A stretch of 64,000 nt of DNA, from positions 62,001 through 126,000 of the forward strand of contig JAHHID010000006.1 in assembly GCA_019359015.1 (NCBI GenBank), given 5' to 3'. Position 1 is the first letter of the stretch; each line of letters starts with the position of its first letter. The DNA comes from Spirirestis rafaelensis WJT71-NPBG6. GTDB taxonomy: Bacteria > Cyanobacteriota > Cyanobacteriia > Cyanobacteriales > Nostocaceae. The translations under genes were made by a program, and so were the position numbers. The notes under the pieces were generated by a model. The model saw nothing but the letters and a program-made list of their open reading frames with translations. It was not told where the DNA came from and searched no databases. Shown here piece by piece: positions 55,329 through 64,000 of this stretch.

Positions 55329-56894
55329 TTGTCAAAAAAACAACCCATTATTATGACCCCAGCAGTTAGCACCGTAACCGTTGCCCCAATGGATCGGTAT
55401 AATCAGGAGTTAATTGATAACCTTCATCCTCCAGATTGGGTTAACCCTGAACCTGCACCGAGTTACAACTTGGTTGTCATTGGTGCCGGTACAGCTGGAT
55501 TGGTGACTGCTGCGGGTGCAGCAATGTTAGGTGCAAAAGTGGCTTTAATAGAAAAGCACTTAATGGGGGGTGATTGTACTAATGTGGGTTGTGTGCCATC
55601 AAAAACTCTGATTCGTTCTGCGCGGGTGGTTGCAGATATATACTACGCGCAAGAATTTGGCATTGACAACCGTCATCAGATTAATGTAGATTTTCCGGCA
55701 GTGATGGAGCGATTGCGACGAATACGCACAGAAATTAGTCCGAATGATTCTGCTAAACGCTTTCAGGAAGAATTTGGCGTAGACGTATTTTTTGGCGAGG
55801 CTCGATTTAAAGATACTGGTACGATAGAAGTAGGCGAGAGTATTTTACACTTCAAAAAAGCGGCGATCGCTACAGGTTCACGCCCTACTCAACTATTGAT
55901 TGACGGTTTGAATAAGGCAAAATATCTCACTAATGAAACAGTATTTTCTCTGACACAATGCCCTAATCGATTGGCGGTAATTGGTGGAGGCTACATTGGT
56001 TGCGAATTGGCTCAAACGTTTCAACGTCTAGGCTCAGAAGTTACTTTACTACAAAAAGGCTCGCGTTTACTAAGTCGTGAAGATGCTGACGCAGCAGAGA
56101 TTATTCAAAAAGCTTTTGCGCGTGAAGGCATTCAGTTACTTTTTGAGTCTAAAATTAAACGCGTTGAACGCAACGATGCAGAAAAAGTTATCTATTACGA
56201 GATTAACGGACAAGAGGAAGCGCTTACAGTCGATGAAATTTTAGTAGCGACAGGGCGATCGCCTAATGTAGAAAACTTGAATCTTGAAGCTGTGGGTGTG
56301 GAATACGACCAAAAGCAAGGAGTTATAATCAATGACTACTTACAGACAACTAATCCCCGCATTTATGCGGTGGGTGATGTCTGCATGAAGTGGAAGTTTA
56401 CTCATGCTGCTGATGCTGCGGCTCGGATTTTGATTCAAAATGCACTGTTTTCGATTCTTGGGCTGGGACGTAAGAAACTTAGTTCTTTGATTATGCCTTG
56501 GTGTACTTATACCGATCCTGAGGTTGCCCATGTAGGGATGTATCCGCAAGAAGCTGAAGAGAAGGGCATTGAAGTTGATACATTTTGCGTTCCTCTCAAC
56601 GATGTTGATCGAGCGATCGTTGATGGTGAAACTGAAGGATTTACCAAGTTACATGTAAAGAAGGGAACAGATAAGATTTTAGGAGCAACGATAGTAGCTC
56701 GACATGCGGGTGAGATGATTAGCGAAGTTACTTTAGCAATAACTAATAATTTGGGTTTGAGTGCGATCGCAAAAACAATTCATCCATATCCCACGCAAGC
56801 AGAAGCTATCCGTAAAGCTGCTGATAAATATAGCATTGCCCGTTTGGACAGCTTTAAGAAGTTATCCTCCGCTTGGTTAGCGTGGAGACGTTAA
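55329..56894 (+). CDS. FAD-dependent disulfide oxidoreductase (mercuric reductase/dihydrolipoyl dehydrogenase-like)
   Basis: 521 aa from TTG 55329 (ATG 55353 is an alternative). FAD motif VVIGAGTAGLVTA, redox CTNVGC(VP), NAD(P) motif IGGGYIGCELA, GDV in YAVGDVCMKWKFTHAAD, and the catalytic HPYPTQAEA. It lacks the heavy-metal N-domain and the vicinal C-terminal cysteines of true MerA, so mercury reduction is not supported. Its stop codon is the first base triplet of a 21-bp repeat array. Confidence 0.88.
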   Translation: MSKKQPIIMTPAVSTVTVAPMDRYNQELIDNLHPPDWVNPEPAPSYNLVVIGAGTAGLVTAAGAAMLGAKVALIEKHLMGGDCTNVGCVPSKTLIRSARVVADIYYAQEFGIDNRHQINVDFPAVMERLRRIRTEISPNDSAKRFQEEFGVDVFFGEARFKDTGTIEVGESILHFKKAAIATGSRPTQLLIDGLNKAKYLTNETVFSLTQCPNRLAVIGGGYIGCELAQTFQRLGSEVTLLQKGSRLLSREDADAAEIIQKAFAREGIQLLFESKIKRVERNDAEKVIYYEINGQEEALTVDEILVATGRSPNVENLNLEAVGVEYDQKQGVIINDYLQTTNPRIYAVGDVCMKWKFTHAADAAARILIQNALFSILGLGRKKLSSLIMPWCTYTDPEVAHVGMYPQEAEEKGIEVDTFCVPLNDVDRAIVDGETEGFTKLHVKKGTDKILGATIVARHAGEMISEVTLAITNNLGLSAIAKTIHPYPTQAEAIRKAADKYSIARLDSFKKLSSAWLAWRR

Positions 56895-57140
56895 TGCATT
56901 GACCGACAATGCGATTGTATCGGCTGACAATGCGATTGTATCGACCGACAATGCGATTGTATCGGCTGACAATGCGATTGTATCGACCCGTTATGTTAAT
57001 GCATCGACCCGTTATGTTAATGCATCGACCCGTTATGTTAATGCATCGGCTTGCATTGTTAATGCATCGACCCGTTATGTTAATGCATCGACCCGTTATG
57101 TTAATGCATCGGCTTGCATTGTTAATGCATCGACTTGCAA
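56890..57140. repeat. 21-bp tandem repeat array, encoding heptapeptides in one frame
   Basis: About twelve 21-bp units. The first four (TCGGCTGACAATGCGATTGTA type) encode [TA]DNAIVS; the later ones (TCGACCCGTTATGTTAATGCA type, and TCGGCTTGCATTGTTAATGCA) encode TRYVNAS and ACIVNAS. The open frame from TTG 56899 to 57147 (82 aa) lacks a Shine-Dalgarno and other frames stay open too because 21 is a multiple of 3, so coding is doubtful. Confidence 0.8.
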
Positions 57141-57173
57141 AAATTAACCGACCTTTGTTTAACCTTGCCCTAG

Positions 57174-59876
57174 TTAACTTGTAATCGCACCCCTGACTAA
57201 AATCACTGTACTCTCTACATTGGATGCGATCGCTTCCGGAATATTCCCTTTAACCGCGTGCTGTAGCAATCCTTCTCGCGAAGCTCCTAAAACCACTACA
57301 TCATAACCTTCGGTTTTTACTAATTTAATTATTCCTTCAGCAACCGATTCCGCTTTCACAGCTTCAGCGGTAACAGTGCTAGATAACTTGCGACGACGAA
57401 TCAATTGACGAATTGATTGTTCTAAAACTGTCATATCTGGTTTTAACTCAGATGGTTTGAATACCCGTGTGAGACGAATTTTCGGATCTTTCCCTAATGT
57501 GACTAACGCAGGTAGCAATTTAATCGCCAATAAAGCATTGGGACCACCAGCCATTGGTACTAACCAGCTGTTGAATTGAGGAGCGGGAGATGAGGGAGAT
57601 GACGAGACAAACTCTCCCTGTCCCCTGCCCCCTGCCCCCTGCTCCCTGCTCCCTGCTCCCTTATCTCCTTGTCTCCTTGTCTCAACACTCGCAGCCAACT
57701 TCACCAGCAACAAATCGCAGGTAGCTTGCTTAATTAAGGTATCGACAACATTACCAAAAATCCGACCTGGAGTAGATGTATTTCCTTTCCATCCCATTAA
57801 AAGTATGTCTATATGTTGTTCGTTGATAGTTTCTAAAATTGCTTGGGCTGCATCGTGGGCAACGCGAATTTGTGTATGTAGAGGAATTTCCCACTTTTTA
57901 GCCATCACTTCAGCTTGTCTGAGCAAACGCCGACTTTTTGCAGTTCTGACTGACGTTTCTGATGGCGAACTATGGCGGGATACGGGTATCACTTGGATGC
58001 ATTCTATTTCATAATGGCGATCGCGGGCAATTGCGAAAGCCATTTCTAATAATGTCCCTGCTGTTTCGGGATTAGCTATTGGTACTAATAATTTGCCTCT
58101 GCCAATGCTAGGCGATCGCGTTTGATAAACTACATAAGAAGGTTCTGGTTGCGGTGCTGACGATGCATTTTTACCATTGAGATGATTTGCTTCCGCACGA
58201 ATTATATCTGCACGGGTAATAATCCCAATCAGCTTTCGTCCTTGGAGTACCGGCAAGCGACTGATTTTATAACGATCTAGTAAATACAGTACATTGCTTA
58301 GGTTGTGAGTAGGTGATACTGTCACCGGACTGCTGGTCATGATTTCCTTTAAAGGAATATCATTTGCGAGATTGCCAGCGCCTATTTTTAGTAAATCTGA
58401 TTGGGTGACAATTCCAACTAACTTTCCTTCTTCTACCACCGGGAAACCACGATGATGAGAATCGGCAAATGCCTGCATTGCTTCTTCTAAAGTTGTCTCT
58501 GCTTCTAGAGTTTCCACTCGTTCCTGCATTACTTGTTTTGCAGTTAACTGTGTCAATATCCCTTCAGCAAAAGCTTGTTTGTTGATATTTATACCATTCA
58601 ATTGCAAAATTTTGTCATACAGTGATCCAGGCACAACTTTGTCAGCAACTAAGTAAGATGTCACAGAAACAATCATTAAAGGTAGCACCAAATTGAAATC
58701 TGTAGTTATCTCAAATACAATCACAATTGCTGTAATTGGTACTTTGGAAACCGCGCTGAAAAATCCTCCCATTCCCGCTAGTGCATAAGTTGTGGGAGAA
58801 CCCCCACCTAAAAGGTGGAACTCGCCTACACCGACTAAATAGCCTAAAGTAGAACCTAAAATCAGACTGGGTGCAAATAAACCTCCCGGCGCCCCCGATC
58901 CAAATGCAATCAAAGTCAAGATAAACTGAGCTATAAAGGCGATCGCTGCCCAAGAAGCATTGGCATTGCCAGTAATTATCTGCTCCCTTAAGCCAGTATT
59001 ATCACGGAAATACTCTGGCAGTGTTGCCATGATAATTCCGGAAACCAAACCAGCTAACGCCACCCGTAATGGTAAGCTGATATGCAGACCGCGATAAAAT
59101 TTTATACTTGCAATTAAACCGCGATTAAATACCGCACCTAGCAACCCCGCTAGAACTCCCAACAGTACGAAAAAGGGAATTTCCGGAATCGAGAAACTGG
59201 TAGAATACTTTATTGATTCTAGGTTTAGTAGCAAACTGCCACCACCCAACAGTCTGGATATTACGCCACCAATAAATGAGGCGATAATGGCGGTTCCCAG
59301 AGTCATTCCCGATAAATCTTGAAGTAACTCCTCGACAATAAAGAATACACCAGCGAGTGGAGCGTTGAAAGCTGCCGCCAAACCCGCACCTGCACCCGCA
59401 GCAATCATTTGTCGGCGATGCTCCGGAGAAGTGGGAACCAAGCGACTCATTCCCGCAGCCAAACCCGCTCCTAATTGGACGGTAGGTCCTTGTCGTCCTA
59501 AAGTTATTCCCGAACCTAAAGCAATAATTGCACTAATTAACTTGACACCTGCGACGCGCCATGATAATTTCATCGGAAAATTAGCAAGCGAAGCTTTAAC
59601 TTGAGGAATCCCACTACCAGAAGCCTCAGGTGCAAATCTTTCTACCAGAAAACCAGCGATAAAGCCAAAACTCACACCAATTGCTGGTAATACGAACCAG
59701 GCAGGAAAAACGTGCGATGTATGAACTCTCCATGTCCCTAACCATCCCGATCCGAATTTCAGAAATACAGCAGATAAAGCAGCGACGATACCAATCAAAC
59801 AAGCTTCGGCGATCGCTAAACCTCTTCTAGGTTGCCAAAAACGGCGAAACCCCTGATTAAGAACAGCAAGCGACAT
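57174..59876 (-). CDS. ClC-family chloride channel with CBS and USP domains
   Basis: 900 aa. Residues 1 to about 430 form the ClC membrane domain: GSGIPQVKASL, GRQGPTVQLGAG, GAGAGLAAAFNAPLAG. Two CBS domains follow (about 445-565; VMQERVETL and KEIMTSSPVTV), then two universal-stress-protein-like domains (about 600-725 and 770-897; LLMGWKGN, VVLGASREGLLQHAV). A Gly/Glu/Gln-rich low-complexity insert of about 34 residues lies between them (57590-57690). It conducts or exchanges Cl- at a membrane; CBS/USP parts suggest nucleotide control. Confidence 0.9.
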   Translation of the reverse strand: MSLAVLNQGFRRFWQPRRGLAIAEACLIGIVAALSAVFLKFGSGWLGTWRVHTSHVFPAWFVLPAIGVSFGFIAGFLVERFAPEASGSGIPQVKASLANFPMKLSWRVAGVKLISAIIALGSGITLGRQGPTVQLGAGLAAGMSRLVPTSPEHRRQMIAAGAGAGLAAAFNAPLAGVFFIVEELLQDLSGMTLGTAIIASFIGGVISRLLGGGSLLLNLESIKYSTSFSIPEIPFFVLLGVLAGLLGAVFNRGLIASIKFYRGLHISLPLRVALAGLVSGIIMATLPEYFRDNTGLREQIITGNANASWAAIAFIAQFILTLIAFGSGAPGGLFAPSLILGSTLGYLVGVGEFHLLGGGSPTTYALAGMGGFFSAVSKVPITAIVIVFEITTDFNLVLPLMIVSVTSYLVADKVVPGSLYDKILQLNGININKQAFAEGILTQLTAKQVMQERVETLEAETTLEEAMQAFADSHHRGFPVVEEGKLVGIVTQSDLLKIGAGNLANDIPLKEIMTSSPVTVSPTHNLSNVLYLLDRYKISRLPVLQGRKLIGIITRADIIRAEANHLNGKNASSAPQPEPSYVVYQTRSPSIGRGKLLVPIANPETAGTLLEMAFAIARDRHYEIECIQVIPVSRHSSPSETSVRTAKSRRLLRQAEVMAKKWEIPLHTQIRVAHDAAQAILETINEQHIDILLMGWKGNTSTPGRIFGNVVDTLIKQATCDLLLVKLAASVETRRQGDKGAGSREQGAGGRGQGEFVSSSPSSPAPQFNSWLVPMAGGPNALLAIKLLPALVTLGKDPKIRLTRVFKPSELKPDMTVLEQSIRQLIRRRKLSSTVTAEAVKAESVAEGIIKLVKTEGYDVVVLGASREGLLQHAVKGNIPEAIASNVESTVILVRGAITS
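57590..57690. repeat. In-frame short tandem repeats inside the ClC gene
   Basis: CCCCTGC and CCCTGCT heptamers (57617-57660), then TCTCCTTG units: a sequence type normally found between genes, here translated as GDKGAGSREQGAGGRGQGE. Confidence 0.8.
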
Positions 59877-59902
59877 AAGATTAAAGATTTAAAGTAAAAA
59901 AC

Positions 59903-59948
59903 GGTCATTGGTCATTGGTCATTGGTCATTGGGCATTGGGCATTGGGG
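59903..59948. repeat. Heptamer short tandem repeat (CATTGGT/CATTGGG)
   Basis: Four CATTGGT units followed by CATTGGG units between the PmbA-type gene and the ClC gene. Confidence 0.8.
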
Positions 59949-60005
59949 AATAACCTTCTTACCTAATCGCTAGTCCCCAGTCCCTAGTCCCCATTTTCCA
60001 ATCCT

Positions 60006-61319
60006 TCAAGTTTTTCTCCCGGTGGTAAAAAGTCCATCCACTATCAGAGACGGAGTGTAACAAGAACCATTCCAATCAGCATCGCCACCAAGTAGAACCA
60101 CTTCTTTAAGAGCAGTATAGACATTACCTGCAACCATAGTATCCTTAACCCGCCCAATTACTTGACCATTTTGGACGCGGTAGCCCAAATCAATATTGAT
60201 GGAAAAGTCGCCAGAAATGCCGTTACCGCCGCCCAAGATTTGATCTACAATCAAGCCACGATCCAACTTTTGAATCAAATATTGTAGCGAAGCTGAACCT
60301 GGCTCGATTAAGAAATTAAATAAACCAGGGGTAGGATAGCTACTTAAATCAGGGCGAAAACCGTTACCAGTGCTACCTGTACCTAATTGATGTCCGATAG
60401 TGCGATCGCCATAAAAATTTTGCAAAACCCCATTTTGGATAAATACCAAAGGCTGAGTCGGTGTACCTTCATCATCAAAAGGACAGCTGTAAGGTCCAGC
60501 AACCGGGTCTTGGTATAAAGTCAGAGTTGGTGCCATTACTGGTTTACCAATTCGTTCTGCCCAAGGAGAAGTTACCTCAATCACTCGTTTACCATTCAAA
60601 GCAGCTTGCACAGTACCCCAAAGCATATCAGCGGCTTTAGAAGTAAATAATACTGGAACGCGACCGCTAGGGGGTGAAACATTTTTTTTTGCCCACATCA
60701 AGCGCTGTAAAATTTGATTAGCTACTTTCTCAGGATGCAAATTATTTCGCTGAGTTTGACCATCGGCGACACTCAAAAAATCATCGCCACGTATCCATTC
60801 AGCCTCTACATAAGAATTAAGAGTTGTGTCGGTGTAGTAGCAATCTAAACCTTTAGTGTTGACAAGTCTGGTAGTTTCGACATCGCATTCCCACTCAGCC
60901 GTACAGAGAACATCTGGGTAAGCATCTCGAATGATAGCGATCGCTTCTTTGCCCCAGTTTACCAACATCTCTATCGGCACATCTTCCCCCAAGTCTGGGT
61001 AAGAAGGTTGAGACTTGGTATTTAATTCTACAGTTTCTGGTTGATTAAGTTGACTTAGAGATAGCGCCCGTTCTACCATTGCGGCAGCGGTGACAGAACC
61101 ATAAGCTACCGTAATTCCCGGACACCCATTGCGCCACAACCGTAGTGCTGTACCTTCAGCTTGATTGGTTTCTAGCTGTTTTAGACGATTTGCCTCAAAA
61201 AACACAGGTCGAGAAAGCGATCGCGACTGATACACCTCAGCCTCTTCTGCCCCCGACTTGATAGCTAGTTCCAACAACTCTTCTGCTAGTGTATCTTGTG
61301 ACAAATTTTCAGAACCCAT
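60006..61319 (-). CDS. TldD/PmbA-family protein
   Basis: 437 aa. N-terminal ELAIKSGAEEAEVYQSRSLS, and later VLFTSKAADMLWGTVQAALN, LTLYQDPVAGPYSCPFDDEG and FSINIDLGYRVQNGQVIGRV. The absence of HExxxH indicates the PmbA/TldE-type partner, not the metal-bearing TldD. The TldD/TldE pair is a cytosolic protease that trims peptides such as microcin or amino-terminal leaders; its partner is not in the window. Confidence 0.88.
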   Translation of the reverse strand: MGSENLSQDTLAEELLELAIKSGAEEAEVYQSRSLSRPVFFEANRLKQLETNQAEGTALRLWRNGCPGITVAYGSVTAAAMVERALSLSQLNQPETVELNTKSQPSYPDLGEDVPIEMLVNWGKEAIAIIRDAYPDVLCTAEWECDVETTRLVNTKGLDCYYTDTTLNSYVEAEWIRGDDFLSVADGQTQRNNLHPEKVANQILQRLMWAKKNVSPPSGRVPVLFTSKAADMLWGTVQAALNGKRVIEVTSPWAERIGKPVMAPTLTLYQDPVAGPYSCPFDDEGTPTQPLVFIQNGVLQNFYGDRTIGHQLGTGSTGNGFRPDLSSYPTPGLFNFLIEPGSASLQYLIQKLDRGLIVDQILGGGNGISGDFSINIDLGYRVQNGQVIGRVKDTMVAGNVYTALKEVVLLGGDADWNGSCYTPSLIVDGLFTTGRKT

Positions 61320-61340
61320 GACCCTTGATGAATTTTGGAT

Positions 61341-61515
61341 TAGTCATTGGTAATTGGGGGATTGGGCAATGGTAATTGGGGGATTGGGCAATGGGCAATG
61401 GGAATTAAAAACGCTTGACTAATTGTAATGCCCGAATAAATATGATTCTTTCCATGCCCCATGCCCATTGCCCCATGCCCCATGCCCCATGCCCCATGCC
61501 CCATCCCCAATGCCC
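61341..61515. repeat. Two complementary heptamer repeat blocks
   Basis: GGATTGGGCAATGGTAATTG-type repeats (61341-61405) and CCCATGCCCCATGCC-type repeats (61452-61515) are near complements, so the region could fold back on itself. No gene. Confidence 0.75.
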
Positions 61516-61524
61516 TAACTAAAT

Positions 61525-62388
61525 TTACGGCAAATTGACCTCTTGCAACAGCCAGAAGCCAGCAAAAGATTCGGCTTGGCGATCGGATTGCACCCCGATA
61601 AAGTGAACTCCGTTAGCTTTTTGCTTTGCTTCTTCAAAAGCTTTTGCTTCTGCTATAGGTTGAGGATTTTTGATATTCGCCAAAATCCAGCTTTCAGTAG
61701 CACCAGTTTCTAAAACCAATCTCGTTCCTTTAGTTGTGTCAAGTCTCAACCAAGCCAACTCCAAACCAGACATCCAACCCGCTAAAGGTAACGCTCGTGG
61801 TGATAAAATTAACACACCAGGAATGCGGCTTTCCGGTGACAAATTCGCCAATTCCATCGGGAATGATTCACCAAAGGCGATTTCCCATTCATGCATTTCC
61901 GCAAAGTCCGCACCTGTTAACGTAACAAATATCCATTGCTGTCCTTCCAAAGCATCTGGTAAGCGTTGAGGTAAAGGACTTTCCAAACGCACTGAAGCAT
62001 TAGTTGCCTCTTCATACCCAGGTTCTTGAGGATACACCTGTTCGCTCCGCTGTTGTAGCCATTGATTAAGCATCAAAGTGCGACGACTAGCTTGAGCCGG
62101 AATGCCGACTTCCTGGCAAGCTTTAGTAATCATATTGTTCATTTGGCGACGGAAAAACCGGATTTTCAGCGGTGGTTCTCCAGCTTGCTCGATTGCTTGT
62201 TGCAAAGCCGTCCGCAACCAACCAGAATTTACCTGCGTACTGGGGCAATACTGAGCATAGCGAAATAAAGAATCAGTTTTTGTGCGCGTATCCAAAGGAC
62301 TCTCGCACACCAACACCTCCCAAATCTTTTTGTTGTTTTCGTCCAAAATTGGACGGGAGTAAAAATCGAGTTCCCAAATACTGCCCAT
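61525..62388 (-). CDS. Tab2/Atab2-family RNA-binding protein
   Basis: 287 aa beginning MGSIWELDFYSRPILDENNK, the family hallmark, with FFRRQMNNMITKACQEVGIP and the C-terminal SFAGFWLLQEVNLP. Plant and algal members (Tab2/Atab2) bind photosystem I/II mRNAs and assist translation; the cyanobacterial role is less well established. Cytosolic. The ATG at 62388 is used. Confidence 0.92.
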   Translation of the reverse strand: MGSIWELDFYSRPILDENNKKIWEVLVCESPLDTRTKTDSLFRYAQYCPSTQVNSGWLRTALQQAIEQAGEPPLKIRFFRRQMNNMITKACQEVGIPAQASRRTLMLNQWLQQRSEQVYPQEPGYEEATNASVRLESPLPQRLPDALEGQQWIFVTLTGADFAEMHEWEIAFGESFPMELANLSPESRIPGVLILSPRALPLAGWMSGLELAWLRLDTTKGTRLVLETGATESWILANIKNPQPIAEAKAFEEAKQKANGVHFIGVQSDRQAESFAGFWLLQEVNLP

Positions 62389-62670
62389 GTTATGCCGTTT
62401 AAGTCTGGCGACTTCATATTTTTTCTTATATTTTCATGATATAGGGCGTTGGTTGCGAGTCTGCTCTTGAACTAAAGTTATTAATTCGTAGTAAGCCAGA
62501 AGAGCGCTTTTAATGGGCACTTAAGTGCCCACTACGTGTGACAGTTACGTAAGTTTTATATCTGATACGCAAGTCCACGCCTTCTGGATGATGACGATTT
62601 TCATTTATATTTATTAAGCTTTTAGAGACATAAGCACAAATATGTATAGCAATATCTGTGTCAAACTGAA

Positions 62671-62925
62671 ATGAAGCTACCTGAACTAGATTTAGAAACC
62701 ATTGACAGAGTTATCGAAATGGCATGGGAAGATAGAACGCCATTTGAAGCAATTGAAAAACAATTTGCTTTGCACGAACAGCAGGTTATTACCCTCATGC
62801 GTCGAGAAATGAAGCCATCCAGCTTTCGGATGTGGCGCGAACGTGTTGAAGGACGCAATACTAAGCATTTGCACAAGCGAGAATTTCTGGCTGGTCGATT
62901 TAAGTCAGATAATCAAAAGACTTAA
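62671..62925 (+). CDS. TIGR03643-family small protein
   Basis: 84 aa: LDLETIDRVIEMAWEDRTPF, FALHEQQVITLMRREM, SSFRMWRERVEGRNTKH. A short helix-turn-helix-like protein found in many bacteria, function unknown. Upstream 62389-62670 has no gene. Confidence 0.88.
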   Translation: MKLPELDLETIDRVIEMAWEDRTPFEAIEKQFALHEQQVITLMRREMKPSSFRMWRERVEGRNTKHLHKREFLAGRFKSDNQKT

Positions 62926-63156
62926 GCGATCGCTCCACACTCAATACGGTTCGGTTAGGAAAGTTATCTCTTGAGGGAAGCAGGGGGTGCAGGGGGAGAG
63001 AAAAGCTTATCCGAAGCGTATTGGCTCCACACTTATTTTGATTAAGATACAGCAACCTTTATTGGCAAATGCCTTAAGGATTTGCAATGCCCCTCAACCC
63101 TTGTAAACATAGAGGCGGTAAAATAGTTCTATTTTCAAAGCTTCAAAAAACTAACT

Positions 63157-63894
63157 ATGACGATGCATCCGATCCAACGTGCATTTGCTAACCGCGACGC
63201 CCTCAAAGTGATCAGCGGCTTAAATAACTTTGATGCCGATCGCACAGCCGCTATTGTTAAAGCAGCCGATCTCGGCGGTGCTACTTTTGTTGATATTGCC
63301 GCAGATCCGACTTTAGTTCAATTAGCAAAAAGTTTGACAAGTTTACCAATTTGTGTTTCAGCAGTTGAGCCAGAAAAATTTGTTCAAGCTGTGGCTGCTG
63401 GTGCTGATTTAATTGAAATCGGCAATTTTGATTCTTTCTATGCCCAAGGACGCCGTTTTGAGGGTGAGGAAGTTTTAGCACTGACTCGCGAAACTCGCGC
63501 CTTGCTGCCAGAAATCACCTTATCTGTCACCGTTCCCCACATCCTGACGCTGGATAAACAAGTACAGCTAGCTGAGGAATTAGTAAAAGCAGGGGCTGAC
63601 ATCATCCAAACCGAAGGTGGTACTAGCAGTCAACCCACACACCCCGGAACTCTAGGATTAATTGAAAAAGCTGCTCCTACCTTGGCAGCAGCTTATGAAA
63701 TTTCTCGTGTAGTATCAGTGCCAGTGTTATGTGCTTCCGGCATTTCTAACGTCACAGTTCCACTCGCGATCGCTAGCGGTGCAGCTGGTGTTGGTGTCGG
63801 TTCCGCCATCAATCAACTTAATAGTGAAGTGGCAATGATTGCTGCTGTGCGTGGGTTGGTAGAAGCTTTAGCAAAAACAAGAGTGCTGAAATAA
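63157..63894 (+). CDS. ycf23: Ycf23/DUF561 protein
   Basis: 245 aa. TIM-barrel-like sequence: DALKVISGLNNFD, ATFVDIAADP, AGADLIEIGNFDSFY, ADIIQTEGGTSSQP and VLCASGISNVTVPLAIASGA. Also encoded in red algal plastids; precise activity unknown. Hairpins follow. Confidence 0.92.
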   Translation: MTMHPIQRAFANRDALKVISGLNNFDADRTAAIVKAADLGGATFVDIAADPTLVQLAKSLTSLPICVSAVEPEKFVQAVAAGADLIEIGNFDSFYAQGRRFEGEEVLALTRETRALLPEITLSVTVPHILTLDKQVQLAEELVKAGADIIQTEGGTSSQPTHPGTLGLIEKAAPTLAAAYEISRVVSVPVLCASGISNVTVPLAIASGAAGVGVGSAINQLNSEVAMIAAVRGLVEALAKTRVLK

Positions 63895-63931
63895 CCGTCC
63901 TTACCCTATAAGGGTGGGGCTACACAAGCAA

Positions 63932-63959
63932 AGACCGCCTACGCGGTCTAAAATTATTT
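63932..63959 (+). terminator. Hairpin terminator after ycf23
   Basis: AGACCGC-CTAC-GCGGTCT (63932-63949) followed by AAAATTATTT; 37 bp after the stop. The last 40 bases of the window hold another palindromic repeat (AGCCTGC...GCAGGCT). Confidence 0.6.
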
Positions 63960-64000
63960 AGCCTGCGTTCGCGTAACGTGTCGCAGACAAGGCAGGCTTT

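Noticed and set aside
55329-56894. Mercury resistance gene merA
   Set aside because: No heavy-metal domain, no C-terminal vicinal cysteines, and no other mer genes.
56890-57140. Possible CRISPR or iteron origin
   Set aside because: 21-bp units are contiguous without spacers; no replication gene nearby.
56909-57184. 91-codon open frame over the 21-bp array in another frame
   Set aside because: Open only because the period is a multiple of three; it encodes a monotonous Met/Arg/Leu repeat.

Overview
This is about 64 kb of chromosome from a filamentous, Nostocales-like cyanobacterium. The evidence is the very frequent HIP1 octamer (GCGATCGC) on both strands, a photosystem II D1 gene (psbA), a ferrochelatase carrying a chlorophyll-binding tail, cofG, a Tab2-type RNA-binding protein, Ycf23, and the short tandemly repeated sequences typical of heterocyst-forming genomes. 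The genus cannot be fixed from the sequence alone. I found no rRNA, tRNA, CRISPR array or prophage.

Layout. 0-12.8 kb: end of a sensor kinase, an exported barrel-like protein, an amino-acid permease, a lipoprotein methyltransferase, a fasciclin lipoprotein, an SDR, MgtE, a small holin-like membrane protein, then a rhomboid/sorbosone-dehydrogenase chimera, a phospholipase-D enzyme and a GH63/GH100 junction. 12.8-16.6 kb: accessory stretch with two copies of a Yfr2-like small RNA candidate, an unknown 125-aa protein, a GC-rich GNAT gene divergent from a TetR gene with a palindromic operator, and 62-bp tandem repeats. 16.6-21.5 kb: ion channel, deaminase, NarL-type two-component pair, tandem LTXXQ periplasmic proteins. 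21.8-27.3 kb: a tnpB element abutting nifJ, then thioredoxin. 27.4-33.3 kb: gene-poor region of broken genes (GIY-YIG, IS4-type transposase, TAXI-type binding protein and others) among a few small intact genes. 33.4-64 kb: dense core region with SDR, PEP-CTERM protein, YihY, DUF421, purB, metallopeptidase, cysC, hemH, psbA, cofG, ispG, S41 protease, EF-G-like GTPase, TPR protein, PsiE, a disulfide oxidoreductase, a large ClC channel, a PmbA/TldD protein, Tab2 and ycf23.

Photosynthesis functions cluster loosely at 41-49 kb: heme/chlorophyll branch (hemH-CAB), D1 with the high-light residue Glu130, deazaflavin synthesis (cofG) and isoprenoid precursor synthesis (ispG). They are separate transcription units, not one operon.

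The most unusual feature is genome fluidity. Several loci look like gene fusions or remnants left by internal deletions: rhomboid::sorbosone dehydrogenase in frame, GH63::GH100 out of frame, a GIY-YIG gene missing its middle, a second GNAT start left 76 bp upstream of the intact gene, and a PIN gene without its start. Intergenic repeat families have also entered coding sequence in frame: three different ones in nifJ and one in the ClC gene. A 102-bp MITE-like inverted-repeat unit with a perfect 7-bp target duplication lies downstream of cysC. No complete new multi-gene system was recognised; the best candidates for something undescribed are the two chimeras, the paired small RNAs, the MITE-like unit and the 21-bp/heptapeptide repeat array at 56.9 kb.
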